Assembly: GCA_000196815.1 (NCBI GenBank)
Contig: FP929003.1
Coordinates: 3,123,501-3,187,500 of the forward strand
Reading direction: 5' to 3'
Length of the DNA stretch: 64,000 bases
Source of the DNA: Nitrospira defluvii
GTDB taxonomy: Bacteria > Nitrospirota > Nitrospiria > Nitrospirales > Nitrospiraceae
Shown here in pieces: positions 36,360-44,907 of the stretch. The notes beneath the pieces were generated by a model. That model had not been told where the DNA came from. It did no database searches and saw nothing but the letters and a program-made list of their open reading frames with translations. Position 1 is the stretch's first letter. Each line of letters opens with the position of its first letter. The translations under genes and the position numbers were made by a program.

Positions 36360-36782
36360 CTAGGGAATGATGTCGTCGAGCAGGCCCGACTGAACGGGAG
36401 AAAGCGGCCCCGCCTCACGCGGGACGGGAGGAAAGACCACGGGAGATCCAGCTTGATTCGCACCCTGAATCAGCCCCACCGAGAGTTGCGGACCGAGTGT
36501 CATCAGGGCGCCGCTCCACGCCTGCCCGGTCGCCGGATTGCGGAAGTTATACGATTCGAAGTTATTTCCAAAATTATAGATGTACCCTTGCGTCCCCTGA
36601 TTATCGATATAGAGGTTTCCCGGCCCCACCAGACCAAACAGCGGCGCGACCCCTCCGCCCAGACCTCGCACACTCGAGACGGATTGCGCCGCGGCCGGGG
36701 AGACCAGCAGCAGCATCGTCAGACCTGCCATCGACAAGATCCCGTTCGCACGATTCGCAGCCACCGGCAGGCTCCTCAGCAT
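36360..36782 (-). CDS. Small exported protein of unknown function
   Basis: This 140-residue protein has a Sec signal (about residues 1-33, cut after SPAAA). The mature part is rich in Gly, Asn and Gln (GLVGPGNLYIDNQGTQGYIYNFGNNFESYNF), like many secreted or outer-surface proteins. I do not recognise a family. The frame is open far upstream through the divergent TolC gene, which is a shadow; the ATG at 36782 (or at 36818) keeps the gene clear of tolC. It is divergently placed to tolC, 87 nt apart. Confidence 0.65.
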   Translation of the reverse strand: MLRSLPVAANRANGILSMAGLTMLLLVSPAAAQSVSSVRGLGGGVAPLFGLVGPGNLYIDNQGTQGYIYNFGNNFESYNFRNPATGQAWSGALMTLGPQLSVGLIQGANQAGSPVVFPPVPREAGPLSPVQSGLLDDIIP

Positions 36783-36869
36783 GGACACCGACTTCTGTTT
36801 ATGGTACCACGCCAGCATCATTTCGAATTCAGTATGGCCCAACGCAGACCTCGCAGCAAGGAGTTTGTT

Positions 36870-38420
36870 ATGACGAATGCAATCCTCCGGGGGTGCCTTT
36901 TCATCGGGGGCGCAGGGGCGCTCCTCCTCTGGACGGCGCCCGATTCCTTCGGACTGGAAGTGAACAAGCCGGTCCCGACGGAACGCCGGGAGGCCATGTC
37001 GCTCGCCGACGCCGTCCTGAAAGCCTTGCAGAACAATCTCGATATCAGTATCGGTCGCCAAACGAGAGAGAGTCGCCTGGCCGACATCGTGATCGAGCAG
37101 GCGAAGTTCGATCCGACCGTCAGCTTGAACGGGCAATACAACCGTCAGGTCTCTCCGCTCAACCGGCCGATCCTGGGATTCACCGGGGCAAACCTGCAGG
37201 AGATCACCAAATTCGACCAGAACTCCCACTCGCTCACCGCCGACATCACGCAAAATCTCCCGACCGGCGCCAACTACGATTTGAACTACAGCCCCCAACG
37301 CAGCTACGTGAGCGGTCCCAACACCTTCCTCTTCAACCCGGCCTGGACCGGCGGACTCGCCTTGACGGTGACCCAGCCGTTGTTGAAGAACTTCGGAACC
37401 GACATCAACAAGACGTTCATCTCGATCGCACAGAACAATGCCACGGTCGAACAACATGTCTTTCTCGACCGTGTGCTCACCGTCATCGCCAGCGTCGAAC
37501 AGACGTTTTGGGAGATGGTGTTCGCGAATGAGAATCTCAAAGTCGCGCAGGCCGCGCTGAAGGCGGCGGAAGAACTGCTGGCCAGCAACCGCGCCAAGGC
37601 CAAGGCCGGAGTCATGTCGATCGTCGATGTGCTGCAAGCCGAAGCCGCCGTCGCCTCGCGGGTCGAGCAGATCCTCGTCGCGGAAAAATCGATTCGCGAT
37701 CAGGAGGACCAGTTGCGCCGCCTCCTGAACCCCGCCGAAGAGGAACTCCGGCAGGACTTGCGGCTGATCCCGACGGATCCACCCGTCACCTCACTGGAGG
37801 CCATCAGCTTGCAAGAAGCCATCGATATCGCCATGGAACGCCGGCCGGAGGTGTTACAAGCAGGAAAGAATGTGGAGAGCAGCGACCTGAATGTGAAGTT
37901 CGCCAAGAACCAACTCCTCCCGACCCTGTCCGTTCAAGGCACGATGGGGCTGTCGGGGCTCGGCGCAGACTACGGCGACGCCACGCGGCGGAACTTGGGT
38001 GGTGACTTTTACAACTATGGTGCCGGCCTTGTCCTCAGTTACCCCATCGGAAACCGGTCGGCGTACAGCACCTATAACAAACGGCAATTGGAATCCCGTA
38101 ACGCCCAGTCGTCGCTCCAGAGCGTCCGTCAGCAAGTGATCGTCGGCGTTCGGGAAGCGGTCCGTCGCGTCCACACCGATTTCAAGCGCATCGAAACCAC
38201 CCGGTCGGCCCGTATCATGGCCGAGAAACAATTACAGGCCGAACAGGAGCGGTTGAAGGTGGGCCTCAGCACGACACGCTTCGTGCTCGACTTTCAGCGC
38301 GACCTGGCCACCGCCCAAGGCAACGAGCTTCGAGCGGTGCTGGATTACAACAAGTCGCTGTCGAATCTGGCCCGCAACAAAGCCACCACCCTTGAGCGAT
38401 ACAGTCTGCGGCTCGACTAA
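36870..38420 (+). CDS. TolC-family outer membrane efflux protein
   Basis: The 516-residue protein has a signal peptide (about 1-28, ending DSFG) and the two-repeat TolC/OEP architecture: MSLADAVLKALQNNLDISIGRQ at about 40, long helical stretches, ISLQEAIDIAMERRPEVLQA at about 312, then a second helical barrel ending LDYNKSLSNLARNKATTLERYSL. It forms the outer channel of an efflux or secretion pump. AAGGAG lies 6 nt before the ATG. No inner-membrane pump or adaptor is adjacent; the CPBP-like gene follows 7 nt later. Confidence 0.92.
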   Translation: MTNAILRGCLFIGGAGALLLWTAPDSFGLEVNKPVPTERREAMSLADAVLKALQNNLDISIGRQTRESRLADIVIEQAKFDPTVSLNGQYNRQVSPLNRPILGFTGANLQEITKFDQNSHSLTADITQNLPTGANYDLNYSPQRSYVSGPNTFLFNPAWTGGLALTVTQPLLKNFGTDINKTFISIAQNNATVEQHVFLDRVLTVIASVEQTFWEMVFANENLKVAQAALKAAEELLASNRAKAKAGVMSIVDVLQAEAAVASRVEQILVAEKSIRDQEDQLRRLLNPAEEELRQDLRLIPTDPPVTSLEAISLQEAIDIAMERRPEVLQAGKNVESSDLNVKFAKNQLLPTLSVQGTMGLSGLGADYGDATRRNLGGDFYNYGAGLVLSYPIGNRSAYSTYNKRQLESRNAQSSLQSVRQQVIVGVREAVRRVHTDFKRIETTRSARIMAEKQLQAEQERLKVGLSTTRFVLDFQRDLATAQGNELRAVLDYNKSLSNLARNKATTLERYSLRLD

Positions 38421-38427
38421 CCGGTCC

Positions 38428-39111
38428 ATGATCAAGCCTGACGACGCGCCCTCCCCCCATGCGACTCAGGCCGGCGAACGGGGAGCAGCCCTTGTGCTGC
38501 TCCCCCTGACCGCCACCCTCCTGTTTTACAGCTCACCGACCACACTCCAACAACACAGCCTCATTCAGTTTTTTCCCCAGGCCTGCGCCTATGCCGCCTT
38601 CATCGCCTGGAGCACGATCAATGGATCGGTGGTCCATCGAATCGGACTCGCTCGCCGACTCCTCCCGCAGGGTCTCCATTGGGGCCTGCTCACCGGGCTG
38701 ACACTCGGACTGATCAACCTGCTGATCATTCTCTACCTCGCTCCACTTCTCGGGGGAGACTACCGATTTCTCGCCGGTACCCCGCACGCCCGAATTCCCC
38801 TGCTGATCATGGTGCCCTGGTTCATCCTGTTCATCGCCACCATGGTCGAGCTGAACTTTCGTGGTTTTCTTCTGGGGCGGCTCCTTGCCCTGGGGCTCCC
38901 GGCTCCGATCGCCGTACCGGTGAGCGCCCTGCTGTTTGCGTTCGATCCCTTTCTGGTGGCAACCTTTCAACACCTGCATTGGATTGCCGTCTGGGACGGG
39001 CTGGTGTGGGGTGTCCTATGGGTCATGCTCAGAAACCTCTACGCGCCGATCGTGGCGCACGCCGTCGAAGTCATCGTCTTGTACAGTGTCGTGAGAGCGA
39101 TCCTGACATGA
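38428..39111 (+). CDS. CPBP-like intramembrane protease family protein
   Basis: This 227-residue protein has six to seven membrane helices. The C-terminal half has the layout of CAAX-protease-and-bacteriocin-processing (CPBP/Abi) proteins: a helix with VELNFRGFLLGRL, then TFQHLHWIAVWDGLVWGVLWVMLRNLY, and the motif APIVAHAVEVIV. The first motif is normally EExxxR with two Glu; here the second is Leu, so catalysis is doubtful. It starts 7 nt after the tolC stop and is likely in the same operon. Confidence 0.7.
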   Translation: MIKPDDAPSPHATQAGERGAALVLLPLTATLLFYSSPTTLQQHSLIQFFPQACAYAAFIAWSTINGSVVHRIGLARRLLPQGLHWGLLTGLTLGLINLLIILYLAPLLGGDYRFLAGTPHARIPLLIMVPWFILFIATMVELNFRGFLLGRLLALGLPAPIAVPVSALLFAFDPFLVATFQHLHWIAVWDGLVWGVLWVMLRNLYAPIVAHAVEVIVLYSVVRAILT

Positions 39112-39201
39112 CATCGCCCTGTTCCAGCAACCGGAAGAACCTAAAGTAACGGTTGCACTCATGATGGATTCACCGCTCCTGACAAGGCAATACGGCATTC
39201 C

Positions 39202-40221
39202 ATGAACCCTTCCTTCTCAGGTCACCTCGTCAATGATGTCTTCGGCGACCCCGGGCTGTTCGTAGAAGTGCGCTGGTCCAAGCGCGCCCTCCTCTTCGAT
39301 CTGGGCCACAACGATGCGCTCGGGCCAACCCGCCTGCTGCGCGCCGGCGACATCTTCATTTCGCACACGCACATGGACCACTTTATCGGCTTCGATACGT
39401 TGCTCCGGGTGGCCCTGGGGCGCGGTAAGACTCTGCGGCTCTACGGACCACCGGGACTGATCGCCAATGTTCAAGGTAAGCTTCATGGCTATACCTGGAA
39501 CCTCGTGGATGGGTATCCGCTCACTATCACCGTGCAGGAATTCCATGAGCAGACAAACCAAGGCGCAACCTTCCTGGCAACCGATGGATTTCAGCGTCAC
39601 GATGTTCCGGCCCCAAGCCCCCTCAACCGGAAATCCGGTCACCGCTTTTCCGTGCTCGAAGATCCCATGTTCACCGTGGAGGCTGTGACACTCAATCACC
39701 GCATTCCCTCTCTGGCCTACTCGCTGCAGGAACAGTTTCATGTGAACGTCAACAAGGAGCGGCTGCACGAAGCCGGGCTACCGGTCGGCTATTGGCTGAA
39801 GGAAGTGAAGCAGTACCTCTGGCAAGGCAAGCCGGACGACTTTCGATTTCACGCCACGCTCTACCATGAACACCACAGGGAGGAGAGGGAATTTGCCCTG
39901 GGTGAGGTGCGCGAGCGATTCATTACCATCAGCCGTGGCCAGAAGCTCGCCTATGTCGTGGATGCCCGATACGACGAAGAGAACGAAGCCAAGATCGTCG
40001 AGCTTGCGCAAGGCGCCGACATCTTTTACTGTGAGGCCCCCTACCTGGATCAGGATGCGGACAAGGCGAGGGATCGCCACCACCTCACCGCGCGCCAGGC
40101 CGGAGTCATGGCGAAGAAAGCCGGCGTGCGCGAGCTGGCGGTCTTCCACTTCTCTCCGCGCTATACGGGACTCGGACATCGGATCGAGGCGGAAGCACAA
40201 CAGGCATTTCGAGGCAGCTGA
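39202..40221 (+). CDS. RNase Z-like metallo-beta-lactamase fold hydrolase
   Basis: The 339-residue protein has the zinc-binding HTHMDH at residues 55-60, an early aspartate in LLFDLGHNDA, and late motifs YVVDARYDEE, YCEAPYLDQD and a distal His in LAVFHFSPRY. The order and spacing fit the RNase Z/ElaC side of the superfamily, with HHLTARQAGVMAKKAGV near the end as in tRNase Z. It is longer than bacterial RNase Z (about 305), owing to an insert around residues 110-230. It may process tRNA 3' ends or act as a phosphodiesterase. The AAGG-type site is weak. Confidence 0.82.
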   Translation: MNPSFSGHLVNDVFGDPGLFVEVRWSKRALLFDLGHNDALGPTRLLRAGDIFISHTHMDHFIGFDTLLRVALGRGKTLRLYGPPGLIANVQGKLHGYTWNLVDGYPLTITVQEFHEQTNQGATFLATDGFQRHDVPAPSPLNRKSGHRFSVLEDPMFTVEAVTLNHRIPSLAYSLQEQFHVNVNKERLHEAGLPVGYWLKEVKQYLWQGKPDDFRFHATLYHEHHREEREFALGEVRERFITISRGQKLAYVVDARYDEENEAKIVELAQGADIFYCEAPYLDQDADKARDRHHLTARQAGVMAKKAGVRELAVFHFSPRYTGLGHRIEAEAQQAFRGS

Positions 40222-40233
40222 AGGAGGTCGCGA

Positions 40234-40572
40234 ATGGGCGAGTGGGCGAAGTACGGATTGTACTTCTTGTTGGGCGGGACCATCGTGAGTATCTCGACGT
40301 ATCTCGGATCGCAAGGCCGGTCGTTTCTTGCCGCTTTCGCCAGCACCTTTCCCGCGATGACCGGCGCGACGTTTATCCTGATCTATCTCAACGGCGGCAG
40401 CGAACACCTCGTCACCTATGCCAAGAATCTCTTGTGGTTTGTGCCGCCCTGGCTCGTCTATGTCGGCTGCATGATCTACGGCGTGGAGCGGATCGGCTTC
40501 TGGCTCTCCATGGCCGGCTCAATGGTCCTCTACATGTGCTGCGTGGGGCTGGTGAAGTTGCTGGCGCGGTAG
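40234..40572 (+). CDS. GlpM/DUF3147-like membrane protein
   Basis: This 112-residue protein has four hydrophobic helices (YGLYFLLGGTIVSISTYLG; FLAAFASTFPAMTGATFILIYL; LLWFVPPWLVYVGCMIYG; FWLSMAGSMVLYMCCVGLV). This matches the DUF3147/GlpM family of small inner-membrane proteins of unclear function. GAAGGAGG lies 6 nt before the ATG, and the gene follows the RNase Z-like gene by 12 nt. Confidence 0.75.
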   Translation: MGEWAKYGLYFLLGGTIVSISTYLGSQGRSFLAAFASTFPAMTGATFILIYLNGGSEHLVTYAKNLLWFVPPWLVYVGCMIYGVERIGFWLSMAGSMVLYMCCVGLVKLLAR

Positions 40573-40795
40573 GGTGGCAACTCCAACCCTCTATCAGGGA
40601 GAGGCTGGAGGACAAAAACCGATGACGCGGCTTGCAGACCGTTTCAACATTGCTCCCAGGCCCCATATACGTCGGTTAACCATCGATTGGCGACAAGTAC
40701 GCGACAAATCCGCAGACGGCCGAATCAGCCTGTCCGACAATCAAACCAAACAGCGAGGCAATCAGAACCGACAACGACCAGTTGGGAAATGAAGG

Positions 40796-41122
40796 TCAGA
40801 CGATCCCGAGAAATACGGCCAGAGAGCGGTCGACGCGGGCCATCGCCTCGCGATCGAGCGAGCCGATGCGGGCACCAATCGCGTCATGAGGAACGGTCAC
40901 GATCTTATCGATCATAATCTGCGAGGACTGCTTGAGGCCATTCTTAGGCGAGGGCTCAACGGAAAGGCGAAAAAGAGGCGCATCAAGAAACTCGGTCGTC
41001 AGAAGGCAAATCGTCACGCTCCCAAGCACAGAGAAGAGATCGGATTGCAGGACAAGGGCGGGCCGCGGCTTTCCGCTATAGTGGCCCTTGGCAGCGACCG
41101 CGACAAGATCGCCGCGTTTCAT
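40796..41122 (-). CDS. MazF/PemK-like toxin (endoribonuclease)
   Basis: The 108-residue protein begins MKRGDLVAVAAKGHYSGKPRPALVLQSD, the standard MazF/PemK start, and contains CLLTTEFLDAPLFRLSVEP and SSQIMIDKIVTVPHDAIGARIGSL, corresponding to the SH3-like barrel with the catalytic Arg/Thr region. It should cleave mRNA in a sequence-specific manner when released. Its start overlaps the end of the antitoxin gene by 4 nt (ATGA-type), the usual coupling in type II pairs. Confidence 0.88.
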   Translation of the reverse strand: MKRGDLVAVAAKGHYSGKPRPALVLQSDLFSVLGSVTICLLTTEFLDAPLFRLSVEPSPKNGLKQSSQIMIDKIVTVPHDAIGARIGSLDREAMARVDRSLAVFLGIV

Positions 41123-41340
41123 CCGTTATCCCAATCAGCGATCTGTGACACGAAGTCAAGAACAGGCTTTTCCTGCGCAGACCGTGCCGCAAGGCGCGCC
41201 TGCCGACGGCATTCAGCCGCAAATCCGGCAGCCCGGGTGTCGGGAACCCATATCTGCACCGGCCGTAAACCCTTTCGGCGCAACCGGCTTCGGTAACGGC
41301 TTTGCTTTTCTTTCGGGGTCAGGTGCGTCTCGGAGGACAT
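41119..41340 (-). CDS. MazE-like antitoxin (DUF3018 type)
   Basis: This basic 73-residue protein begins MSSETHLTPKEKQSRYRSRLRRKGLRPVQIWVPDTRAAGF, typical of the DUF3018 antitoxins that partner MazF-like toxins. The N-terminal part is the probable DNA-binding ribbon-helix-helix-like region; the acidic C-terminus (DFVSQIADWDNG) would wrap the toxin. The ATG at 41340 is preceded by AAAGAGAAAA; a GTG six codons upstream is possible. An inverted repeat just upstream is a likely self-regulatory operator. Confidence 0.82.
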   Translation of the reverse strand: MSSETHLTPKEKQSRYRSRLRRKGLRPVQIWVPDTRAAGFAAECRRQARLAARSAQEKPVLDFVSQIADWDNG

Positions 41341-41374
41341 AGGATTTTCTCTTTCCACTGCCTACCTATCTCAA

Positions 41375-41404
41375 GTTACCACATGTTCCCGTAACATGTT
41401 ACCA
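41375..41404 (-). promoter_or_regulatory. Probable operator of the MazEF-like pair
   Basis: A perfect 7-bp inverted repeat ACATGTT-N5-AACATGT (41381-41399) is bracketed by two GTTACC copies (41375 and 41399). It lies 35-65 bases before the antitoxin start, the expected place for autoregulation by a MazE-type antitoxin or its complex. Confidence 0.65.
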
Positions 41405-41411
41405 AATTCTT

Positions 41412-41525
41412 CAGCAGGGGGCGTGGTTGGAAATGTACACCTACGCCGACTATGCGAGACTCAACGAGGAGCGGCGAGATTTGCTAAAGGACATCAAAGC
41501 ACGCGGACTCGTCTATGGCCGATGA
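41412..41525 (+). pseudogene. Remnant of an MNT-type nucleotidyltransferase antitoxin
   Basis: The 37 in-frame codons ending at the TGA 41523-41525 encode GAWLEMYTYADYARLNEERRDLLKDI... and end in LVYGR. That is the style of the C-terminal tail of MntA-like minimal nucleotidyltransferases (RLNEERRDLLKDI). The body of the gene with its GSxxxGxxxxxSDxD motif is missing upstream. It overlaps the start of a HepT-like fragment by 11 nt, the arrangement expected in HEPN/MNT pairs. Confidence 0.55.
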
Positions 41526-41667
41526 TGTGATCCTTAACAAGGCCGTGAGCATCGAGCGGTGCCTGCGCCGCATCACCGAGGGATATGCGGGAGACCGGCA
41601 AAACCTGGCCGCAAACCAAACCAAACAAGACGCCATCGTCCTCAACCTGCAGCGAGCCTACGCATAG
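41515..41667 (+). pseudogene. Truncated HepT-like (HEPN, DUF86) toxin gene
   Basis: Fifty codons from the ATG at 41515 encode MADDVILNKAVSIERCLRRI, then a helical stretch ending in QDAIVLNLQRA, which matches the first helices of HepT/DUF86 proteins. A TAG follows where the family continues to its catalytic RX4-6H motif, so the gene is cut off. Together with the preceding fragment it records a former HEPN/MNT toxin-antitoxin module next to the intact MazEF-like pair. Confidence 0.68.
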
Positions 41668-42317
41668 GGGCGCTTTACCGAACAAGCGGCACAGCCAACC
41701 CCGCCGATGTAACTCCCCAAATCTCAGTTCACGATTCCTTTGTCAGCGGATTCCACCTACTCAGATGTGGAATTTCGGAAATCAAGATATCCGGCGATCC
41801 AGAATGGAGATTCAGCTTCCCGCTCTCTCCCTTGAGATCGAATCTGGCATGAGCCGGAATTCACTCGCCTAACGCTGTAGAACCGTCCAGCCCCTTTTGC
41901 CAAGAAGTTGAACTGCAGACAGCAGTCCGCCTTCATCACTCGAGATCAGCACGATAATTTCTGGATGGACCAGATCCATACACTTCAGCTGCCAAGACTA
42001 GGAGAGAGACAACAGCGCGGCTCATCCTTTACTGAGGTCGCTAGAAGCATGAGAGTCCGAAAAAATTTGATTGGGCGAAAACATTCCACCGCAGCTGTAT
42101 CTATTCGGGCGGCACCGTATCCCATTGGATACGAACACCTACGGGATTGACAGGGAACCCTTCGACGCCAGGCTGAGAATCCGCGCATCTCTCGCAACGG
42201 GGGCCGTCTCCGCTCATGGCATGGATATTGATGACTCGTTGCCCCATCCAACCATGGCGTCGCGCTCGGGACGGCGCGGAGCTTTCCCTGCCGACGCCAC
42301 ACACAAGGAGGTAGGTC
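41668..42317. other. 650-bp gene-poor stretch before the polyphenol oxidase gene
   Basis: No gene is supported; the open frames present lack family resemblance or ribosome-binding sites. Two short hairpins are visible: ATTCCAC-N10-GTGGAAT at 41750-41773 and CGTATCC-CATT-GGATACG at 42117-42134. The sequence is more A+T-rich than its neighbours up to about 42110, in line with decayed accessory DNA. Confidence 0.5.
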
Positions 42318-43754
42318 ATGTCGAATCTGGACGACCGCATGTGGGCGACCATGCCGTCGCGGAGGTCATTTCTTCAGCGGATGGGATTGGGTGTCGGGGT
42401 GCTAGGCGCAGGCCTGTTCGGCGGCCTGGCGTTGCCGGAATCAGTGCTGGCCGTGTGCGAACCTCCAGGCAATCCCGGGACACCGAAACCATGGCGCAAA
42501 GACTGTCGCATGATCCTCCCGCGCCGCCCCGCCAGCACCCTGAGTGCGGCGGAGATCACACAACTCAAGGATGCCTATAAGGCCATGCGCGCGCTCGACA
42601 GCAGCGCCCCCAACGACCCGCGCGGTTTCTTGCGGCAGGCCAACGTCCATTGCTGGTACTGCGGCGAGGGCACCCAGGTTCATTTCAGCTGGCAATTCTT
42701 CGCCTGGCACCGCGCCTATCTCTACTTCCACGAGCGCATTCTCGGGAAACTGATCGGAGACATGAATTTCCGTCTCCCCTACTGGGACTGGGACACCCCG
42801 AGTCACCGCAAGCTCCCCGGCGCCTACACCGATCCGAACGACAACAGCAATCCGCTGTGGAACGGCACCAGGAACATGGACCCGACGGACGAAATCCCGG
42901 AAGAAGATGTCGGAGAAGACGTGATGGAGGCCGCTCTCACAGCGGACACCTTCACGGAGTTCGGCGGTACGGCGAGCGGCAGCGGCATTCCGGAGGGGAC
43001 ACCCCACGGCGCAGTCCACGTCGATGTCGGCGGCGATATGGGCTTCTTCGATTCAGCCGGGAAAGATCCTGTCTTCTACGCGCATCATGCCAACGTGGAC
43101 AAGATGTGGTCGGACTGGAACAAGGCCTCGTCCATCCACACGAACCCGACGGTAACGACCTTCTTGAACCTGACATGGAATTTCTACGATGAAAACAAAG
43201 TGTGGCGGTCGATCAAGGCCTCACAGGTCCTGAACCACGACACCCAATTGCGTTATACCTATGGGCCGTCGAAGTTCTTGGAGCAGCTCCCCTGCCTCCT
43301 CGATTGGTTCCCCATCAAGACCGACTGGAGAGTCAGCCAGACCCTGAAGTTTGCCGGACAGACGCGTGCTAAGATGATGAAAGTCGTCGAACAGGGAGGC
43401 CGCGCGAGACTGCACCTGAACGAGCTCGCCGTTCCCACGGATAAGAGCGCTGTGTATCGACTCTATGCAACTCCCGAAGCGGCGAAAGCCGATGAAGGAC
43501 CTGGCAGCAAGGGCTACCTCGGTACCGTGCCGGTGGTGTTGAACGATCGGGAGCGTCGGCATCTGTCGAAGAACGCGCGAAACATCGCCCTCAGACTCTC
43601 CACCGCCAAACTCGACGCCCTGAGCGGTACCGTCGGTCCGGTGCGTCTGGCACTGGTCGAACGCGGAGTGAAACCTGAGGCCAGAAAAGTCATCCCGGTG
43701 CGGGCGAAGGACGTCTTGCTGTCCGTCGCAGAGGTGGAACGCGAGGAACGGTAA
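42318..43754 (+). CDS. Plant-type polyphenol oxidase (tyrosinase family), Tat-exported
   Basis: The 478-residue protein is a type-3 dicopper enzyme. A Tat signal SRRSFLQ at residues 14-20 precedes a Gly-rich hydrophobic stretch. CuA ligands are His111 in NVHCWYC, His122 in VHFSW and His131 in FFAWHRAYLYF; Cys115 is placed to form the Cys-His thioether of plant enzymes. CuB ligands lie in PHGAVHVDVGG and FYAHHANVDKMW. The C-terminal half resembles the DWL and KFDV regions of plant catechol oxidases. Substrate (mono- or diphenol) is unknown. AAGGAGG precedes the ATG. The small exported protein follows after 2 nt. Confidence 0.9.
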   Translation: MSNLDDRMWATMPSRRSFLQRMGLGVGVLGAGLFGGLALPESVLAVCEPPGNPGTPKPWRKDCRMILPRRPASTLSAAEITQLKDAYKAMRALDSSAPNDPRGFLRQANVHCWYCGEGTQVHFSWQFFAWHRAYLYFHERILGKLIGDMNFRLPYWDWDTPSHRKLPGAYTDPNDNSNPLWNGTRNMDPTDEIPEEDVGEDVMEAALTADTFTEFGGTASGSGIPEGTPHGAVHVDVGGDMGFFDSAGKDPVFYAHHANVDKMWSDWNKASSIHTNPTVTTFLNLTWNFYDENKVWRSIKASQVLNHDTQLRYTYGPSKFLEQLPCLLDWFPIKTDWRVSQTLKFAGQTRAKMMKVVEQGGRARLHLNELAVPTDKSAVYRLYATPEAAKADEGPGSKGYLGTVPVVLNDRERRHLSKNARNIALRLSTAKLDALSGTVGPVRLALVERGVKPEARKVIPVRAKDVLLSVAEVEREER

Positions 43755-43756
43755 TT

Positions 43757-44197
43757 ATGGGACTCATCTCCTGGCTCGCGAGCGTCATGATTCTGGCCGC
43801 CCTGACGGTTCAGGCGGAGGAAGGACCGCACCGGTTTTCCGTCGACTTACCGACCGGGTGGCAAGAGACTTCCCACCTCCGATTGGTGCTGGAGGGCATG
43901 ACGGTCGCCGGGGGACAACCGTTCAAGCTGCGAGCGGCGGCGATCCTCGAAGGAGCGGAGCCGGTCATGTTGGGCTCGGCGGGCATCGTGGGGGACCGGT
44001 CGGTGGGATCGGCTCCGCGACGCCTGCCGACCCTGCTGATCGATGTAACGCGCCCCCTTGGCAAGTTGGCCGATCGCCTGAGTGCGCAACCGGCCATCAC
44101 GATCCGCATCGAAGCTGTCGATGGTCGCAATGTGCCGGTGGGAGGGCTCGACTGGTCGGTGCAATCAGTCCGGCTGGAAAAGGGCGGGCGCAACTAG
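43757..44197 (+). CDS. Small exported protein paired with the polyphenol oxidase
   Basis: This 146-residue protein has a short Sec signal (about 1-20, ending TVQA) and a beta-rich mature part (HRFSVDLPTGWQETSHLRLVLEGM; LLIDVTRPLGKLADRLSAQPAITIRIEAVDG). It contains no Cys and only two His. I recognise no family. It begins 2 nt after the oxidase stop with GAGGAACGG upstream, so the two are surely co-expressed. It could be a maturation or copper-loading partner like tyrosinase caddies, or cover the active site; this is inference from position only. Confidence 0.75.
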   Translation: MGLISWLASVMILAALTVQAEEGPHRFSVDLPTGWQETSHLRLVLEGMTVAGGQPFKLRAAAILEGAEPVMLGSAGIVGDRSVGSAPRRLPTLLIDVTRPLGKLADRLSAQPAITIRIEAVDGRNVPVGGLDWSVQSVRLEKGGRN

Positions 44198-44409
44198 CAG
44201 AACTGCCGCCACGAAAGGCTCAAGATAGAATGATCGGGGCAAGCGGCACGACATACACGACGAAGCGGCAACGAGAGTCCGATGCTGAATCGATTGCCTG
44301 CGCATTGGCCTGATTCCTGTTTGTCTCGCTGCTTGTAGTTCACAGCATGGCCTGACCGCGCGGATGCCCCAACCCCGACGCCGTTCTACGAGCCGAGCAA
44401 TCGATTCTT

Positions 44410-44892
44410 CTAAGGTCGCAGCAGCAATCCACCTCCCCCGTTCGCGGACCAAGACGCGGCCGGGGCTCCTTCACCGTAGCATCCAACCGTCCTGAACACT
44501 TTCACGGGCGCGGACTGGGCCTGGGCAATCGGGCGCGCCGGACCCACGGCAGACTCTGCGCTTCGTCCGCCCCCCGCCAGGTCAAATGCGACGATATGAT
44601 TCCTGACACCATTTTTGTGCCCCTCGGCAAGGCTCCGGACACCGCGCTTTGAGGAGTCGTTGCGCTCTTCACAGACGAGGTAGAAGCGCGTCCAAGCTAC
44701 CCGATTGCGGAAACGCAACTCGCCCGATGCAAGCAGTTCGTTTTGCACCTCGTCAGAAATCGCGAAATCGATCGTGATGCGCTCGACACCCTCATCTGGT
44801 GTGCCAGAGCCGCCGAGCTTGCAGAGAGCATCCAGCAACGGACCAACGTAGCGGACGAATTGCGTGCCTTCCTCTGACTTGCGCTTGCTCAT
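44410..44892 (-). pseudogene. Mrr N-terminal-domain fragment
   Basis: From the ATG at 44892 (MSKRKSEEGTQFV) the first 85 residues match the winged-helix N-terminal domain of Mrr-type restriction proteins: FVRYVGPLLDALCKLGGSGTPDE, ISDEVQNELLASGELRFRNRVAWTRFYLV, DSSKRGVRSLAEG. After that the similarity stops and the frame runs on for about 75 codons of unrelated sequence to 44410. The catalytic PD-(D/E)XK domain is absent, so this is probably a truncated gene. It lies directly downstream of an attC-like site and may have been carried as a cassette. Confidence 0.65.
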
Positions 44893-44907
44893 GCGGTTCT
44901 TATCGAG

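Noticed and set aside
36783-37637. Long minus-strand open frame continuing the small exported gene upstream
   Set aside because: It lies antisense to the tolC gene, has no family resemblance and only follows its codon bias; only the part up to 36782 with a signal peptide is kept.
40574-40792. 72-codon plus-strand frame after the GlpM-like gene
   Set aside because: No family resemblance, overlaps nothing conserved and has no good ribosome-binding site.
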